From positions 213,264-277,263 of the forward strand of contig NZ_JACYVH010000001.1 in NCBI RefSeq assembly GCF_014842255.1: a stretch of DNA of 64,000 bases. The letters run 5' to 3'. The notes below the pieces were generated by a model, which did not search any database, was not told where the DNA came from, and worked only from the letters and a program-made list of their open reading frames with translations. This DNA comes from Frigoribacterium sp. CFBP 13712. GTDB taxonomy: Bacteria; Actinomycetota; Actinomycetes; Actinomycetales; Microbacteriaceae. Position numbers and translations under genes: made by a program. The first letter of the stretch is position 1; the number at the start of each line of letters is the position of its first letter. Positions 1-7,724 of this stretch are shown here, piece after piece.

Positions 1-838
1 AGGTGAGGATCTGCTGGTCGTAGTACACGCCCGTGCCGGCCACCCCCGCCGCAGCGCGCCACAGCCAGGGGGTCGCCGCGGGCGATTCGATCTGCAGCCC
101 GCGGCCCGCCTGCTGACCGACGAAGCCGAGCACGGTGGAGCCGCTGCCGAGCGCCAGCGAGACGGCGACCACCACGACCGTCGTCGCGGCCGCGGCGACG
201 ACGATCGAGATACCGCGACGGGAGGCCAGCACGGCGGCGGCGACCAGGGCGGCCGGCCAGACCTTCACCCACGCGGCGAACGTCAGCACGACCGAGGCCG
301 CCACGGGGCGCTCGGCCACCAGCAGCAGACCGATCAGGGCGAGGGCCACGGTGACGGCGTCGATGCGCCCGAAGGCGATCGGGCCGAGCGCGATCACGAA
401 GAGCAGCCACCACCAGGCGGCGGTCGTCGTCGCCCGCGTCGTCCGCGTCGTCCCCGTCGTCCGCGTCGCCCGGCGCAGCAGGACGGCGAAGGCGATCGCG
501 TCGAGGGCGATCACGACCAGCAGCCACACGGTGGCGTAGTCGGTCGAGCCGCCGAGTCGCGCGACGAGCATCGGCACGGCCGCCAGCAGCGGGTACACCC
601 AGGCGACGTCGATGCCGACCCGGTCGCCGCCCGAGACGAAGTCGTCCATCCACGACCGGTAGACGGTGCGGACGTCGCCGAGCGACTGGTCGGGACCGGC
701 CAGCGCGACCCAGGCGACCACGAGGTGCACGACCGCGAAGGCCGCCCAGAGGACCACCCGCCGCTGTGCCAGCGTCGAGACGATCCGCCCCGTCGTCGTC
801 CGCGCGCCGGGGATCTCAGGAGGCGCGGCGACGGTCAT
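1..838 (-). CDS. GT87/DUF2029-type membrane glycosyltransferase, partial
   Basis: The minus-strand frame is open from ATG at 838 to the window edge, giving 279 codons of an N-terminal part; the stop lies outside the window. After a short cytoplasmic start it alternates hydrophobic segments with loops and carries WVKVWPAAL around K192, the Lys-x-x-Pro pattern of the DUF2029/GT87 mannosyltransferase-like family. These enzymes use polyprenyl-phosphate sugars on the outer face of the membrane. A Thr/Arg-rich loop near residues 130-145 is encoded by a short repeat of CGTCGTC-type triplets. A TAGCCT box at 845-850 lies six bases before the ATG, so the transcript is probably leaderless. The family call is from motif and topology only. 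Confidence 0.7.
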   Translation of the reverse strand, partial: MTVAAPPEIPGARTTTGRIVSTLAQRRVVLWAAFAVVHLVVAWVALAGPDQSLGDVRTVYRSWMDDFVSGGDRVGIDVAWVYPLLAAVPMLVARLGGSTDYATVWLLVVIALDAIAFAVLLRRATRTTGTTRTTRATTTAAWWWLLFVIALGPIAFGRIDAVTVALALIGLLLVAERPVAASVVLTFAAWVKVWPAALVAAAVLASRRGISIVVAAAATTVVVVAVSLALGSGSTVLGFVGQQAGRGLQIESPAATPWLWRAAAGVAGTGVYYDQQILT

Positions 839-844
839 CCGGTC

Positions 845-909
845 AGGCTAGCCGCCGCGCGTCACACGACGCCGCACAGCTCGGCGGTGTCGTCGGTCAC
901 CGTTATCCT
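845..909. promoter_or_regulatory. Divergent leaderless promoter pair
   Basis: Two -10-like boxes face away from each other: TAGCCT on the minus strand at 845-850, six bases from the ATG at 838, and TATCCT on the plus strand at 904-909, seven bases from the ATG at 917. Neither gene has a Shine-Dalgarno sequence in this gap. This is what leaderless transcription looks like in actinobacteria; no clear -35 is seen. Confidence 0.55.
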
Positions 910-916
910 CGGGGTC

Positions 917-1744
917 ATGACCCGTACACCGTCGCGACTCGTCGCGTCCGTCGCCGCCGCCCTCCTCTCGATCGGCGTCCTGGCCGCCTGCGCGCCCACG
1001 TCCGACTCCGAGGGCTCGGACGGCGTCGGTGCCGTCACCGAGGGCAAGCTGACGATCGCCACCGGCGAGCCCGCCTACTCCCCCTGGGTCGAAGACGACG
1101 ACCCGACCACCGGCGACGGCTACGAGTCCGCGCTCGCGTACGCCGTCGCCGATCGTCTCGGCTACGACCGCGACGACGTCGTCTGGGTGCGCGCCACCTT
1201 CGACGAGTCCATCGCCCCCGGCCCGAAGACCTTCGACCTCAACCTGCAGCAGTTCTCGATCACCGATCAGCGGGCCAGGGCGGTCGACTTCTCGTCGCCC
1301 TACTACGAGACCCGCCAGGCCGTCGTGACACTGCCGGGCTCGGCCGCCGAGGGCGCCACCAGCGTCGCCGACCTGACGGGGCTCGACATCGGGGCGCAGA
1401 GCGGCACGACGAGCTTCACCGCGGCCGAGTCGGTCATCGAACCCGACGGCGGCGTGCAGGCCTACAACTCGAACGACGACGCCAAGGCCGCCCTCGAGTC
1501 GGGGCAGGTCGATGCGATCGTGCTCGACGTCCCGACGGCGACCTACTTCGTCGAGGGCGGTATCGTCCTCGGTCAGCTGGCCGCGGTCGACGGCGCCAGC
1601 GACCAGCTCGGCATCGTCCTGCCGCTCGACAGCGCCCTCACCGACGAGGTCACGCAGGCCGTCGACGATCTGCGCGACGACGGCACGCTGGCCGAGCTGC
1701 AGCAGCAGTGGCTCGCCGACTACGACGTCTCGGACCTCTCGTAG
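917..1744 (+). CDS. Amino-acid ABC transporter substrate-binding lipoprotein
   Basis: A 275-residue family 3 solute-binding protein. Residues 1-25 form a lipoprotein signal ending in the lipobox LAAC, so the mature protein should be lipid-anchored outside the membrane. The rest matches the polar amino-acid binding fold: an ATGEPAYSPW strand, a GDGYESALAYAVADRLG segment, and the FSSPYYETRQAVV region typical of glutamine/cystine-type binders. ATG at 917 is chosen because it directly precedes the signal peptide and follows a TATCCT -10 box by seven bases. It is followed by a permease and an ATPase in an apparent operon. The ligand cannot be told from sequence. Confidence 0.88.
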   Translation: MTRTPSRLVASVAAALLSIGVLAACAPTSDSEGSDGVGAVTEGKLTIATGEPAYSPWVEDDDPTTGDGYESALAYAVADRLGYDRDDVVWVRATFDESIAPGPKTFDLNLQQFSITDQRARAVDFSSPYYETRQAVVTLPGSAAEGATSVADLTGLDIGAQSGTTSFTAAESVIEPDGGVQAYNSNDDAKAALESGQVDAIVLDVPTATYFVEGGIVLGQLAAVDGASDQLGIVLPLDSALTDEVTQAVDDLRDDGTLAELQQQWLADYDVSDLS

Positions 1745-2613
1745 CGCCCACCGCGATCGCCCCGGGGTCCGCCCCGATCAGCGATCTCGAACTGGGGCGA
1801 CGGGCCTATCGCCGTCGCCAGTCGGTCCGCTCGGTGCTCGTCGCCGTCGTCAGCACGATCGTCTTCGCGGCCCTCGCCTGGTGGGCGGTCACCAGCACCC
1901 CGGGCTGGGAGCGCGTGAAATTCAGCTTCTTCGACGGCCCCACCCTGATCGCCGCCTGGCCTCGCGTGGTCGAGGGCCTCTGGCTGAACATCAGGGTGCT
2001 CGTGGTGGCGGCGATCGGCGTGGCGCTGCTCGCGACGCTGCTGTCCGCCCTCCGCACCCTCCGGGGCCCCGTGTTCTTCCCCGTCCGCGCGCTCGTCCGG
2101 GGCTACACCGACCTGTTCCGCGGGCTGCCGCTCATCATCGTCCTGTACCTCGTGGGCTTCGGTCTGCCGGGTCTCGGGCTCGGCATCCCGCGCCTCCCGG
2201 CCGAGTTCTGGGGCACGATCGCGCTCATCCTCACCTACTCGGCCTACGTCTCCGAGGTGGTGCGGGCCGGCATCGACGCCGTGCACCCCTCGCAGCGGCT
2301 GGCCGCGCGGTCGCTCGGTCTCGGTCATGCGAAGACCCTCCGTCTGGTGGTCTTCCCCCAGGCGATCCGCAAGGTGACGCCGGCGCTCATGAACGACTTC
2401 GTCTCGATGCAGAAGGACGTCGGGCTGATCTCCGTGCTCGGGGCGGTCGACGCGGTGCGCGCGGCCCAGATCGAGACGGCGACCGCGGCGAACTTCACGC
2501 CGTACGTGCTCGCAGGGCTGCTGTTCGTCGTGCTGGCCCTGCCGACACTGTGGCTGACGGACTGGCTGTCGGCGCGCCTCCGTCGTCGCGAACAGGCAGG
2601 GAGCGTCGTATGA
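1708..2613 (+). CDS. Amino-acid ABC transporter permease (HisM/GlnP type)
   Basis: Membrane permease of a polar amino-acid importer. The N-terminus APISDLELGRRAYRRRQ is followed by a transmembrane segment, a soluble stretch, and the permease core with the EAA-type loop SLGLGHAKTLRLVVFPQAIRK that contacts the ATPase. The start is uncertain: no ATG lies in this frame, and GTG at 1708 is the only start codon before the conserved N-terminus, which makes the gene overlap the binding-protein gene by 37 bases. Its stop overlaps the ATG of the ATPase gene (ATGA), so translation is probably coupled. About 301 residues from that GTG. Confidence 0.83.
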   Translation: MARRLRRLGPLVAPTAIAPGSAPISDLELGRRAYRRRQSVRSVLVAVVSTIVFAALAWWAVTSTPGWERVKFSFFDGPTLIAAWPRVVEGLWLNIRVLVVAAIGVALLATLLSALRTLRGPVFFPVRALVRGYTDLFRGLPLIIVLYLVGFGLPGLGLGIPRLPAEFWGTIALILTYSAYVSEVVRAGIDAVHPSQRLAARSLGLGHAKTLRLVVFPQAIRKVTPALMNDFVSMQKDVGLISVLGAVDAVRAAQIETATAANFTPYVLAGLLFVVLALPTLWLTDWLSARLRRREQAGSVV

Positions 2614-3383
2614 CCGGGTCACGCATCACAGGCGACGCCGGCCCCGGCCCCGAGGTCGTCCTCCGTCTCGAGGGCGTCCGCAAGTCGTTCGGCGCCACGA
2701 CGGTGCTCGACGGCATCGACCTCGAGGTCGCCCGAGACGAGGTCGTCGCGCTGATCGGGGCGAGCGGCTCGGGCAAGTCGACGCTGCTTCGCACGATCAA
2801 CCTCCTCGAGCCGATCGACGACGGTCGCATCGTGCTCGGCGGCGACGACATCAGCGACCCCCGGGTCAAGGCCGACGCGGTGCGCGCGCGGATCGGCGTG
2901 GTCTTCCAGCACTTCAACCTGTTCCCGCACCTCACCGTGCTCGAGAACGTGTCGCTGGCCAGTCGGCATGTGCTGCGTCGCCCGAAGGCCGAGGCCCACG
3001 CACGGGCCCGCGAGCTGCTCGAACGCGTCGGTCTCGGCGACAAGGCGGGCGCCTACCCCGACCGTCTCTCGGGCGGCCAGCAGCAGCGCGTCGCGATCGC
3101 CCGGGCCCTCGCCCCGCGTCCGACCCTGCTGCTGCTCGACGAGATCACGAGCGCTCTCGACCCCGAGCTGGTCGGCGAGGTGCTCGATCTGGTCCGCACC
3201 CTGAAAGAGGTCGGCACGACCATCGTCATGGCGACTCACGAGATGGCCTTCGCGCGCGACGTCGCCGACCGGGTCGTGTTCCTCGACGCCGGTCGCGTCG
3301 CCGAGCAGGGCCCGCCCGAGCAGGTCTTCACGGCGCCGCGAACCGCGCGGGCGAGAGAGTTCCTCACCCGCTTCACAGCCTGA
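2610..3383 (+). CDS. Amino-acid ABC transporter ATP-binding protein (GlnQ type)
   Basis: The 257-residue cytoplasmic ATPase of the same importer. It has Walker [11 protein letters not shown]-loop FQHFNLFPH, signature [15 protein letters not shown], Walker B LLLLDEITSALD with the catalytic Glu, and the switch His in MATHEM. This is the PAAT/GlnQ subfamily. ATG at 2610 overlaps the permease stop by four bases and has GCAGGGAG upstream. It is the last gene of the transporter operon; a 139-base gap without a gene follows. Confidence 0.93.
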   Translation: MTGSRITGDAGPGPEVVLRLEGVRKSFGATTVLDGIDLEVARDEVVALIGASGSGKSTLLRTINLLEPIDDGRIVLGGDDISDPRVKADAVRARIGVVFQHFNLFPHLTVLENVSLASRHVLRRPKAEAHARARELLERVGLGDKAGAYPDRLSGGQQQRVAIARALAPRPTLLLLDEITSALDPELVGEVLDLVRTLKEVGTTIVMATHEMAFARDVADRVVFLDAGRVAEQGPPEQVFTAPRTARAREFLTRFTA

Positions 3384-3522
3384 CGGGTGACTCCCAGCTG
3401 ATTCCAGCCACCCCATAGACTCACCCGCCATCATCTCCACCAAGCCGTTCCGGCCCATGGCATCCGAGCCGACCCCGCGGCGTGGTCACGCCCAACCCGA
3501 GCCGACCCAGGAGACACGAACC

Positions 3523-4215
3523 ATGAAGAAGAAGACCGGAATCATCATCGGAGTGGCGGCGGTCCTCGTCGTCGGCGTCGGAGTCACGGCGGCCGTCGCC
3601 GGCCCCGCCTTCTACCGCGACGTCATCGTCGGCGAGCCCGACGCCGCGCCCACCGTGTCACTCACCCCCGGCGCCAGCACGGTCGATCAGAGCCAGCTCA
3701 CCGGCGACTGGTCGGTGGGCGACGGCAGCTCGGCCGGCTACCGCGTCGACGAGGTGCTGAACGGCACCGACGTCACCGTGGTCGGCACCACCGATCAGGT
3801 CTCGGGCACCGTGACCGTCGACGGCACCACCGTCACGGCGGCCGACATCACCGTCGACGTGGCGAGCATCGCCACCGACAGCGGCAACCGCGACGGGTAC
3901 TTCCGTGACGACGCGATGGAGGTCGGCACCTACCCGACCGCCACCTTCACCCTGACCGACCCGATCGACGCCGCGGTGCCGTCCGACGGCCAGGTCGCGA
4001 CGGTCCAGGCCACCGGCGAGCTGACGATGCACGGCGTCACGCAGACCGTGGAGGTGCCGCTCCAGGCCGCGCTCTCCGGCGACGGCGTCCAGGTCAGCGG
4101 CTCGATCCCCGTCACGTTCTCCGACTACGGCGTGACCGCGCCGAGCCTCGGCTTCGTCGAGGTCGAAGACCAGGGCACCGTCGAGTTCCTCGTGGCGGCG
4201 ACCCCCGCCTCCTAG
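3523..4215 (+). CDS. YceI family protein, membrane-anchored
   Basis: A 230-residue protein with a lysine-rich start (MKKKTG) and one hydrophobic segment (about residues 6-28) acting as signal anchor, followed by a YceI lipocalin-like beta-barrel from QLTGDWSVGD to the C-terminus. The family binds isoprenoid-like lipids in its barrel; the role here is unknown. ATG at 3523 is preceded by CAGGAGA at 3508-3514. The stop overlaps the stop of the convergent nnrD gene in a shared CTAG. Confidence 0.88.
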   Translation: MKKKTGIIIGVAAVLVVGVGVTAAVAGPAFYRDVIVGEPDAAPTVSLTPGASTVDQSQLTGDWSVGDGSSAGYRVDEVLNGTDVTVVGTTDQVSGTVTVDGTTVTAADITVDVASIATDSGNRDGYFRDDAMEVGTYPTATFTLTDPIDAAVPSDGQVATVQATGELTMHGVTQTVEVPLQAALSGDGVQVSGSIPVTFSDYGVTAPSLGFVEVEDQGTVEFLVAATPAS

Positions 4216-5048
4216 GCTTCGCGCCCTCTGCCCGCCACGATCGACGCGATCGTGGCGGGCAGTTCGTCGATCAGGCCCAGCACGGTGATCGGTCCGCCGC
4301 CGCTCGCCCGCTCCGCCGCCAGACCGTGGACGACCGCCGCCGTGGCGGCCAACCGCGCGAGGGCCTCGTCGTCGGAGGCGATCTCGTCGGCGTGCGTCGC
4401 GACGAGGGCGCCCAGCACTCCGCCGAGCGCGTCGCCCGCACCGGCCGTCGCCAGCCACGTCGGCGCGCTCTCGGCGACCAGCAGCGTGCCCCCGGGCGAG
4501 GCCACGTGGGTCCGGTGCCCCTTGACCAGCACGGTGCAGCCCCACTCCCCCGCCGCGCGCCTCGCCGCGTCGCCCGGGTCGGCGGCCACGTCGGCGACCT
4601 CGCGACCCGACGCCCGCGCCAGCTCTCTGAAGTGCGGTGTCAGCACCATGGGCCCGATGGCCTCGTCGCGCAGCGAGAGGGCACCGGCGTCGAGCACGAG
4701 CGGCAGCCCCGAGGAGGCGCCGGTCGCGAACCCCTCGCGGGTCTCGTCGTCGAGGTGGTCGGGGTCGACACCCGAGCCGAGCAGCCAGGCCTGGACCCGC
4801 CCCGGGCTGGTGACGGCCTCGGGTCGGCGATGGAGCACGAAGTCCGACGCGCGCGCCGGGCCCAGGTAGCGGAGCATGCCGAGCCCCGTGTGCAGCGCCG
4901 CCTCGACGCCCAGCACGGCGGCGCCGGGGTACGCGCTCGAGCCGGTGACGACGCCGAGCACACCGCGGCTGTACTTGTCGTCGTCTGCCGCGGGCACGGC
5001 GATCCAGTCGGCGGCGTCGGCGGGGGTCCACGGCACGAAGTCGGTCAT
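4212..5048 (-). CDS. nnrD: ADP-dependent (S)-NAD(P)H-hydrate dehydratase
   Basis: A 278-residue ribokinase-fold enzyme that repairs hydrated NADH/NADPH using ADP or ATP. Family signatures are KYSRGVLGVVTGSSAYPGAA near the N-terminus, LTPHFRELARA in the middle, and ATAGAGDALGGVLGAL in the position of the nucleotide-binding GTGD loop. The separate epimerase domain found in many fused bacterial enzymes is absent, so the epimerase must be elsewhere. ATG at 5048 follows TAGCGT at 5056-5061 by seven bases, indicating a leaderless message. Confidence 0.9.
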   Translation of the reverse strand: MTDFVPWTPADAADWIAVPAADDDKYSRGVLGVVTGSSAYPGAAVLGVEAALHTGLGMLRYLGPARASDFVLHRRPEAVTSPGRVQAWLLGSGVDPDHLDDETREGFATGASSGLPLVLDAGALSLRDEAIGPMVLTPHFRELARASGREVADVAADPGDAARRAAGEWGCTVLVKGHRTHVASPGGTLLVAESAPTWLATAGAGDALGGVLGALVATHADEIASDDEALARLAATAAVVHGLAAERASGGGPITVLGLIDELPATIASIVAGRGREA

Positions 5049-5061
5049 GCCGTCGACGCTA

Positions 5062-5117
5062 GTCGCCGCGCATCGGTCGCCGCGCGTCGGTCGCCGCGCG
5101 TCGGTCGCCGCGAGTCC
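5062..5117. repeat. 14-bp tandem repeat, four units
   Basis: Four consecutive 14-base units built on GTCGCCGCGCGTCG (5062, 5076, 5090, 5104), the first and last with one or more changes. They lie just upstream of nnrD, in the gap before the old yellow enzyme gene. The nnrD -10 box at 5056-5061 abuts the first unit, so copy number could affect that promoter. Confidence 0.85.
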
Positions 5118-5186
5118 GCTCGCGACCCGAGGTCAGCCGCGCCCTTCCCCGCTGCACCGCGCCCGAGGGAACATCCCGCCCCCGCG

Positions 5187-5223
5187 TACCGTTGCACCCC
5201 GACGACGATCCACCATCGAAAGG
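5187..5223 (+). promoter_or_regulatory. Promoter and RBS of the old yellow enzyme gene
   Basis: TACCGT at 5187-5192 is a plausible -10 box. GAAAGG at 5218-5223 is the ribosome binding site for ATG 5226. Unlike many neighbours, this gene appears to have a short leader. Confidence 0.45.
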
Positions 5224-5225
5224 CG

Positions 5226-6407
5226 ATGACCCCACTCGTGACTCAGACGGCAGCGACACCCACGACCACCCCGCAGACCCCCGCGCAGAAGACCGTGCAG
5301 AACGGCGACGAGGTCGGCGACCGCCCCCTCGGACTCTTCGATCCGATCACGCTGCGCGGTCAGAGCTTCCGCAACCGGCTCTGGGTGGCGCCCATGTGCC
5401 AGTACTCGGCCGAGCGCGAAGACGGCGTCCCGACCGACTGGCACCTCGTGCACCTGGGTGCGCTGGCCCGAGGAGGCGCGGGTGCGGTGATCGCGGAGGC
5501 CACGTCGGTCACCCCCGAGGGCCGCATCTCGCCCCAGGATCTCGGTCTGTGGAACGACGAGCAGCTCGAGGCGTTCCGCCCGATCACGGCGTTCATCCGG
5601 TCGCAGGGATCCGTGCCCGGCGTCCAGCTGGCGCACGCCGGTCGCAAGGCGTCGACGTTCCGCCCGTGGAGCGCCGAGCAGGGCACCGTGGCGGCCGACC
5701 GGGGCGGCTGGCAGACGGTCGCACCGTCCGCCGTCGCCTTCGAGGGCTACGACGAGCCCGTGGCCCTGACCACCGCCGAGGTCGGCGGTCTGGTCGAGGC
5801 GTTCCGTGTCGCCGCTCGCCGCTCGGTCGACGCCGGCTTCGAGCTGATCGAGCTGCACGCCGCCCACGGCTACCTGCTGCACCAGTTCCTCTCGCCGCTC
5901 AGCAACGAGCGCACCGACGAGTACGGGGGCTCCCTCGAGAACCGGGCGCGCCTCCTGCTCGAGGTCGTCCGGGCCGTGCGCGCCGAGGTCGGCGACGACT
6001 ACCCGCTGCTCGTGCGCTTCAGCGCCACGGACTGGGCCGAGGGCGGCTGGGACGAGGACGACACCGCGACCGTGGCCGCGTGGTCGCGCGAGGCGGGTGC
6101 CGACCTGTTCGACATCTCGACCGGCGGCCTGGTCGCCGGGGTCAGCATCCCGGTCGGCCTCGGCTACCAGGTGCGCTTCGCCGAGCACGTCCGGACGCGG
6201 GCCGAGGTCGAGACCGGCGCGGTCGGCCTCATCGTCGGGGCCGAGCAGGCCGACGAGATCGTCGCGAGCGGTCGGGCCGACGTGGTGCTGATGGCGCGCG
6301 AGTTCCTCCGCGACCCGCACTTCCCGTTGCGGGCCGCCGCCGAGCTCGGGGTCGAGCTCGACTACGTGCCGGCGCAGTACCAGCGCGCACCCTTCCGCGC
6401 GCGCTGA
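5226..6407 (+). CDS. NADH:flavin oxidoreductase, old yellow enzyme (YqjM/XenA-like)
   Basis: A 393-residue FMN-dependent ene-reductase. The first about 40 residues are a Thr/Gln-rich tail. The TIM barrel begins at LGLFDPITLRGQSFRNRLWV, with the YqjM-type MCQYSA motif whose Cys tunes the flavin. HAAHGYLLHQFLSPLSN and RTDEYGGSLENRARLL are the conserved substrate/FMN segments, and VLMAREFLRDPHFPLRAA is the C-terminal phosphate-binding region. The enzyme reduces activated C=C bonds with NADPH; the physiological substrate is unknown. ATG 5226 is chosen over GTG 5239 because of its RBS. A cluster of hairpin repeats follows the stop. Confidence 0.9.
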   Translation: MTPLVTQTAATPTTTPQTPAQKTVQNGDEVGDRPLGLFDPITLRGQSFRNRLWVAPMCQYSAEREDGVPTDWHLVHLGALARGGAGAVIAEATSVTPEGRISPQDLGLWNDEQLEAFRPITAFIRSQGSVPGVQLAHAGRKASTFRPWSAEQGTVAADRGGWQTVAPSAVAFEGYDEPVALTTAEVGGLVEAFRVAARRSVDAGFELIELHAAHGYLLHQFLSPLSNERTDEYGGSLENRARLLLEVVRAVRAEVGDDYPLLVRFSATDWAEGGWDEDDTATVAAWSREAGADLFDISTGGLVAGVSIPVGLGYQVRFAEHVRTRAEVETGAVGLIVGAEQADEIVASGRADVVLMAREFLRDPHFPLRAAAELGVELDYVPAQYQRAPFRAR

Positions 6408-6441
6408 CCCGCCGCGCCAGCCGCGGCCGCGGCCCGCGGTT

Positions 6442-6669
6442 CATCGAAGTGACGCGAACAGGGCCCTCAGTCACCCCGAGGGCCCCTTTTGCGTCACCTC
6501 GACGCTGGTCCCCAACCTGCGCCCATCGAGGTGACGCAGAAGGGGCCTTCGCTCACCCCGAGAGCCCCTTTCGCGTCACCTCGACGCCGCCGCCAGCAAC
6601 CCCGCCCATCGAGGTGACGCAGAAGGGGCCCTCGGCCATGCCGAGGGCCCCTTTCGCGTCACATGGACG
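6442..6669. repeat. Three palindromic repeats (family A) between convergent genes
   Basis: Three hairpins of about 63 bp at 6442-6504, 6524-6586 and 6607-6669. Each runs from CATCGARGTGACGC to GCGTCACCTCGACG (the last has ACATGGACG), with an inner GGGGCCCTCGG/CCGAGGGCCCC stem in the best copy. Spacers are about 20 bp. They sit between the stop of the plus-strand ene-reductase and the stop of a minus-strand gene, so they probably act as bidirectional terminators. The outer arms match repeats at 30.6-30.8 kb and 31.8-32.3 kb. Confidence 0.9.
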
Positions 6670-6680
6670 CCGCGGCGCGG

Positions 6681-7724
6681 TCAGCGACCGCGTCGCGTGG
6701 CGTCCTGAACCTCGCCGATGAGCTCCTCCAGGATGTCCTCCAGGAAGAGCACCCCCTCGGTCGTGCCGTACTCGTCGAACGAGCGCGCGACGTGCACGCC
6801 GCTGCGGCGCATGGTCGCCAGGGCGTCCTCGAGGTCGGTGCCCCGGTAGATCGAGATGAGTTGTCTGATCCGCTTCGGCGGCACGGGGTCGCCGAACTCG
6901 TCGTCGTCGAGGTCGAGCACGTCTTTGAGGTGCAGGTAGCCCGTCGGGTCGCCCTGGTCGTCGACCAGCACGTAGCGCGAGAAGCCGTTCTGCGCGACGG
7001 CCCGCTCGACGTCCGACGGCGTCGCGTCTTCGGGCAGGGTGACGAGGCCCGGCATGGGCACGGCCACGTCGGAGACCTTCTTCTCGGTGAACTCGAACGC
7101 CGCCTGGACGGTGCCGCTGGCGTCGGTCAGGGTGCCCTCGCGGCGGGACTGCGCGACGATGTTGGCGACCTCGTCGACGGTGAAGGCGCTGGCGGCTTCG
7201 TCTTTCGGTTCGACCTTGAACGCCCGCAGCACCGTGTTCGCCGACCAGTTCAGCGAGACGACGACCACGTGCAGCACGCGCGCGATGGCGACGAGCGGCG
7301 GCGCGAGCATCAGCGCTGCGCGGTCGGGCAGCGAGAACGAGATGTTCTTCGGCACCATCTCGCCGAACACCACGTGCAGGAACGACACGAGCACCAGTGT
7401 GATGACGAAGCCCACGACGCTCACGAGCTCGGGGCTCAATCCGGTCAGACCGAGCGGCCCCTCCAGGAGGTGGTGGATCGACGGCTCGGACACGTTCAAG
7501 ATGAGCAGCGAGCAGATGGTGATGCCCAGCTGCGTCGTCGCGAGCATCATCGTTGCATGCTCCATCGCCCAGAGGGTCGTGCGCGCGGCGCGGCTGCCAG
7601 CCTCGGCCAGGGGCTCGATCTGCGACCGTCTGGCCGAGATGACGGCGAACTCGGCCCCGACGAAGAACGCGTTGCCCATCAGCAGCAGCACGAGCCAGAC
7701 GATGCCCAACCAGTCGCCGCTCAT
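6681..7724 (-). CDS. CNNM/CorC-family hemolysin-like transporter, second of pair
   Basis: A 347-residue membrane protein with an N-terminal DUF21/CNNM domain of about four hydrophobic segments (WLGIVWLVLLLMGNAFFVGAE onward), then a CBS pair (about residues 200-330) containing FSRYVLVDDQGDPTGYLHLKDVL and the GVLFLEDILEELIGEVQD end. The usual C-terminal CorC_HlyC domain is missing, unlike in the upstream paralogue. The family is linked to magnesium or cobalt homeostasis. Its ATG overlaps the stop of the upstream paralogue by four bases, so the two probably act together, perhaps as a heterodimer. Confidence 0.87.
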   Translation of the reverse strand: MSGDWLGIVWLVLLLMGNAFFVGAEFAVISARRSQIEPLAEAGSRAARTTLWAMEHATMMLATTQLGITICSLLILNVSEPSIHHLLEGPLGLTGLSPELVSVVGFVITLVLVSFLHVVFGEMVPKNISFSLPDRAALMLAPPLVAIARVLHVVVVSLNWSANTVLRAFKVEPKDEAASAFTVDEVANIVAQSRREGTLTDASGTVQAAFEFTEKKVSDVAVPMPGLVTLPEDATPSDVERAVAQNGFSRYVLVDDQGDPTGYLHLKDVLDLDDDEFGDPVPPKRIRQLISIYRGTDLEDALATMRRSGVHVARSFDEYGTTEGVLFLEDILEELIGEVQDATRRGR

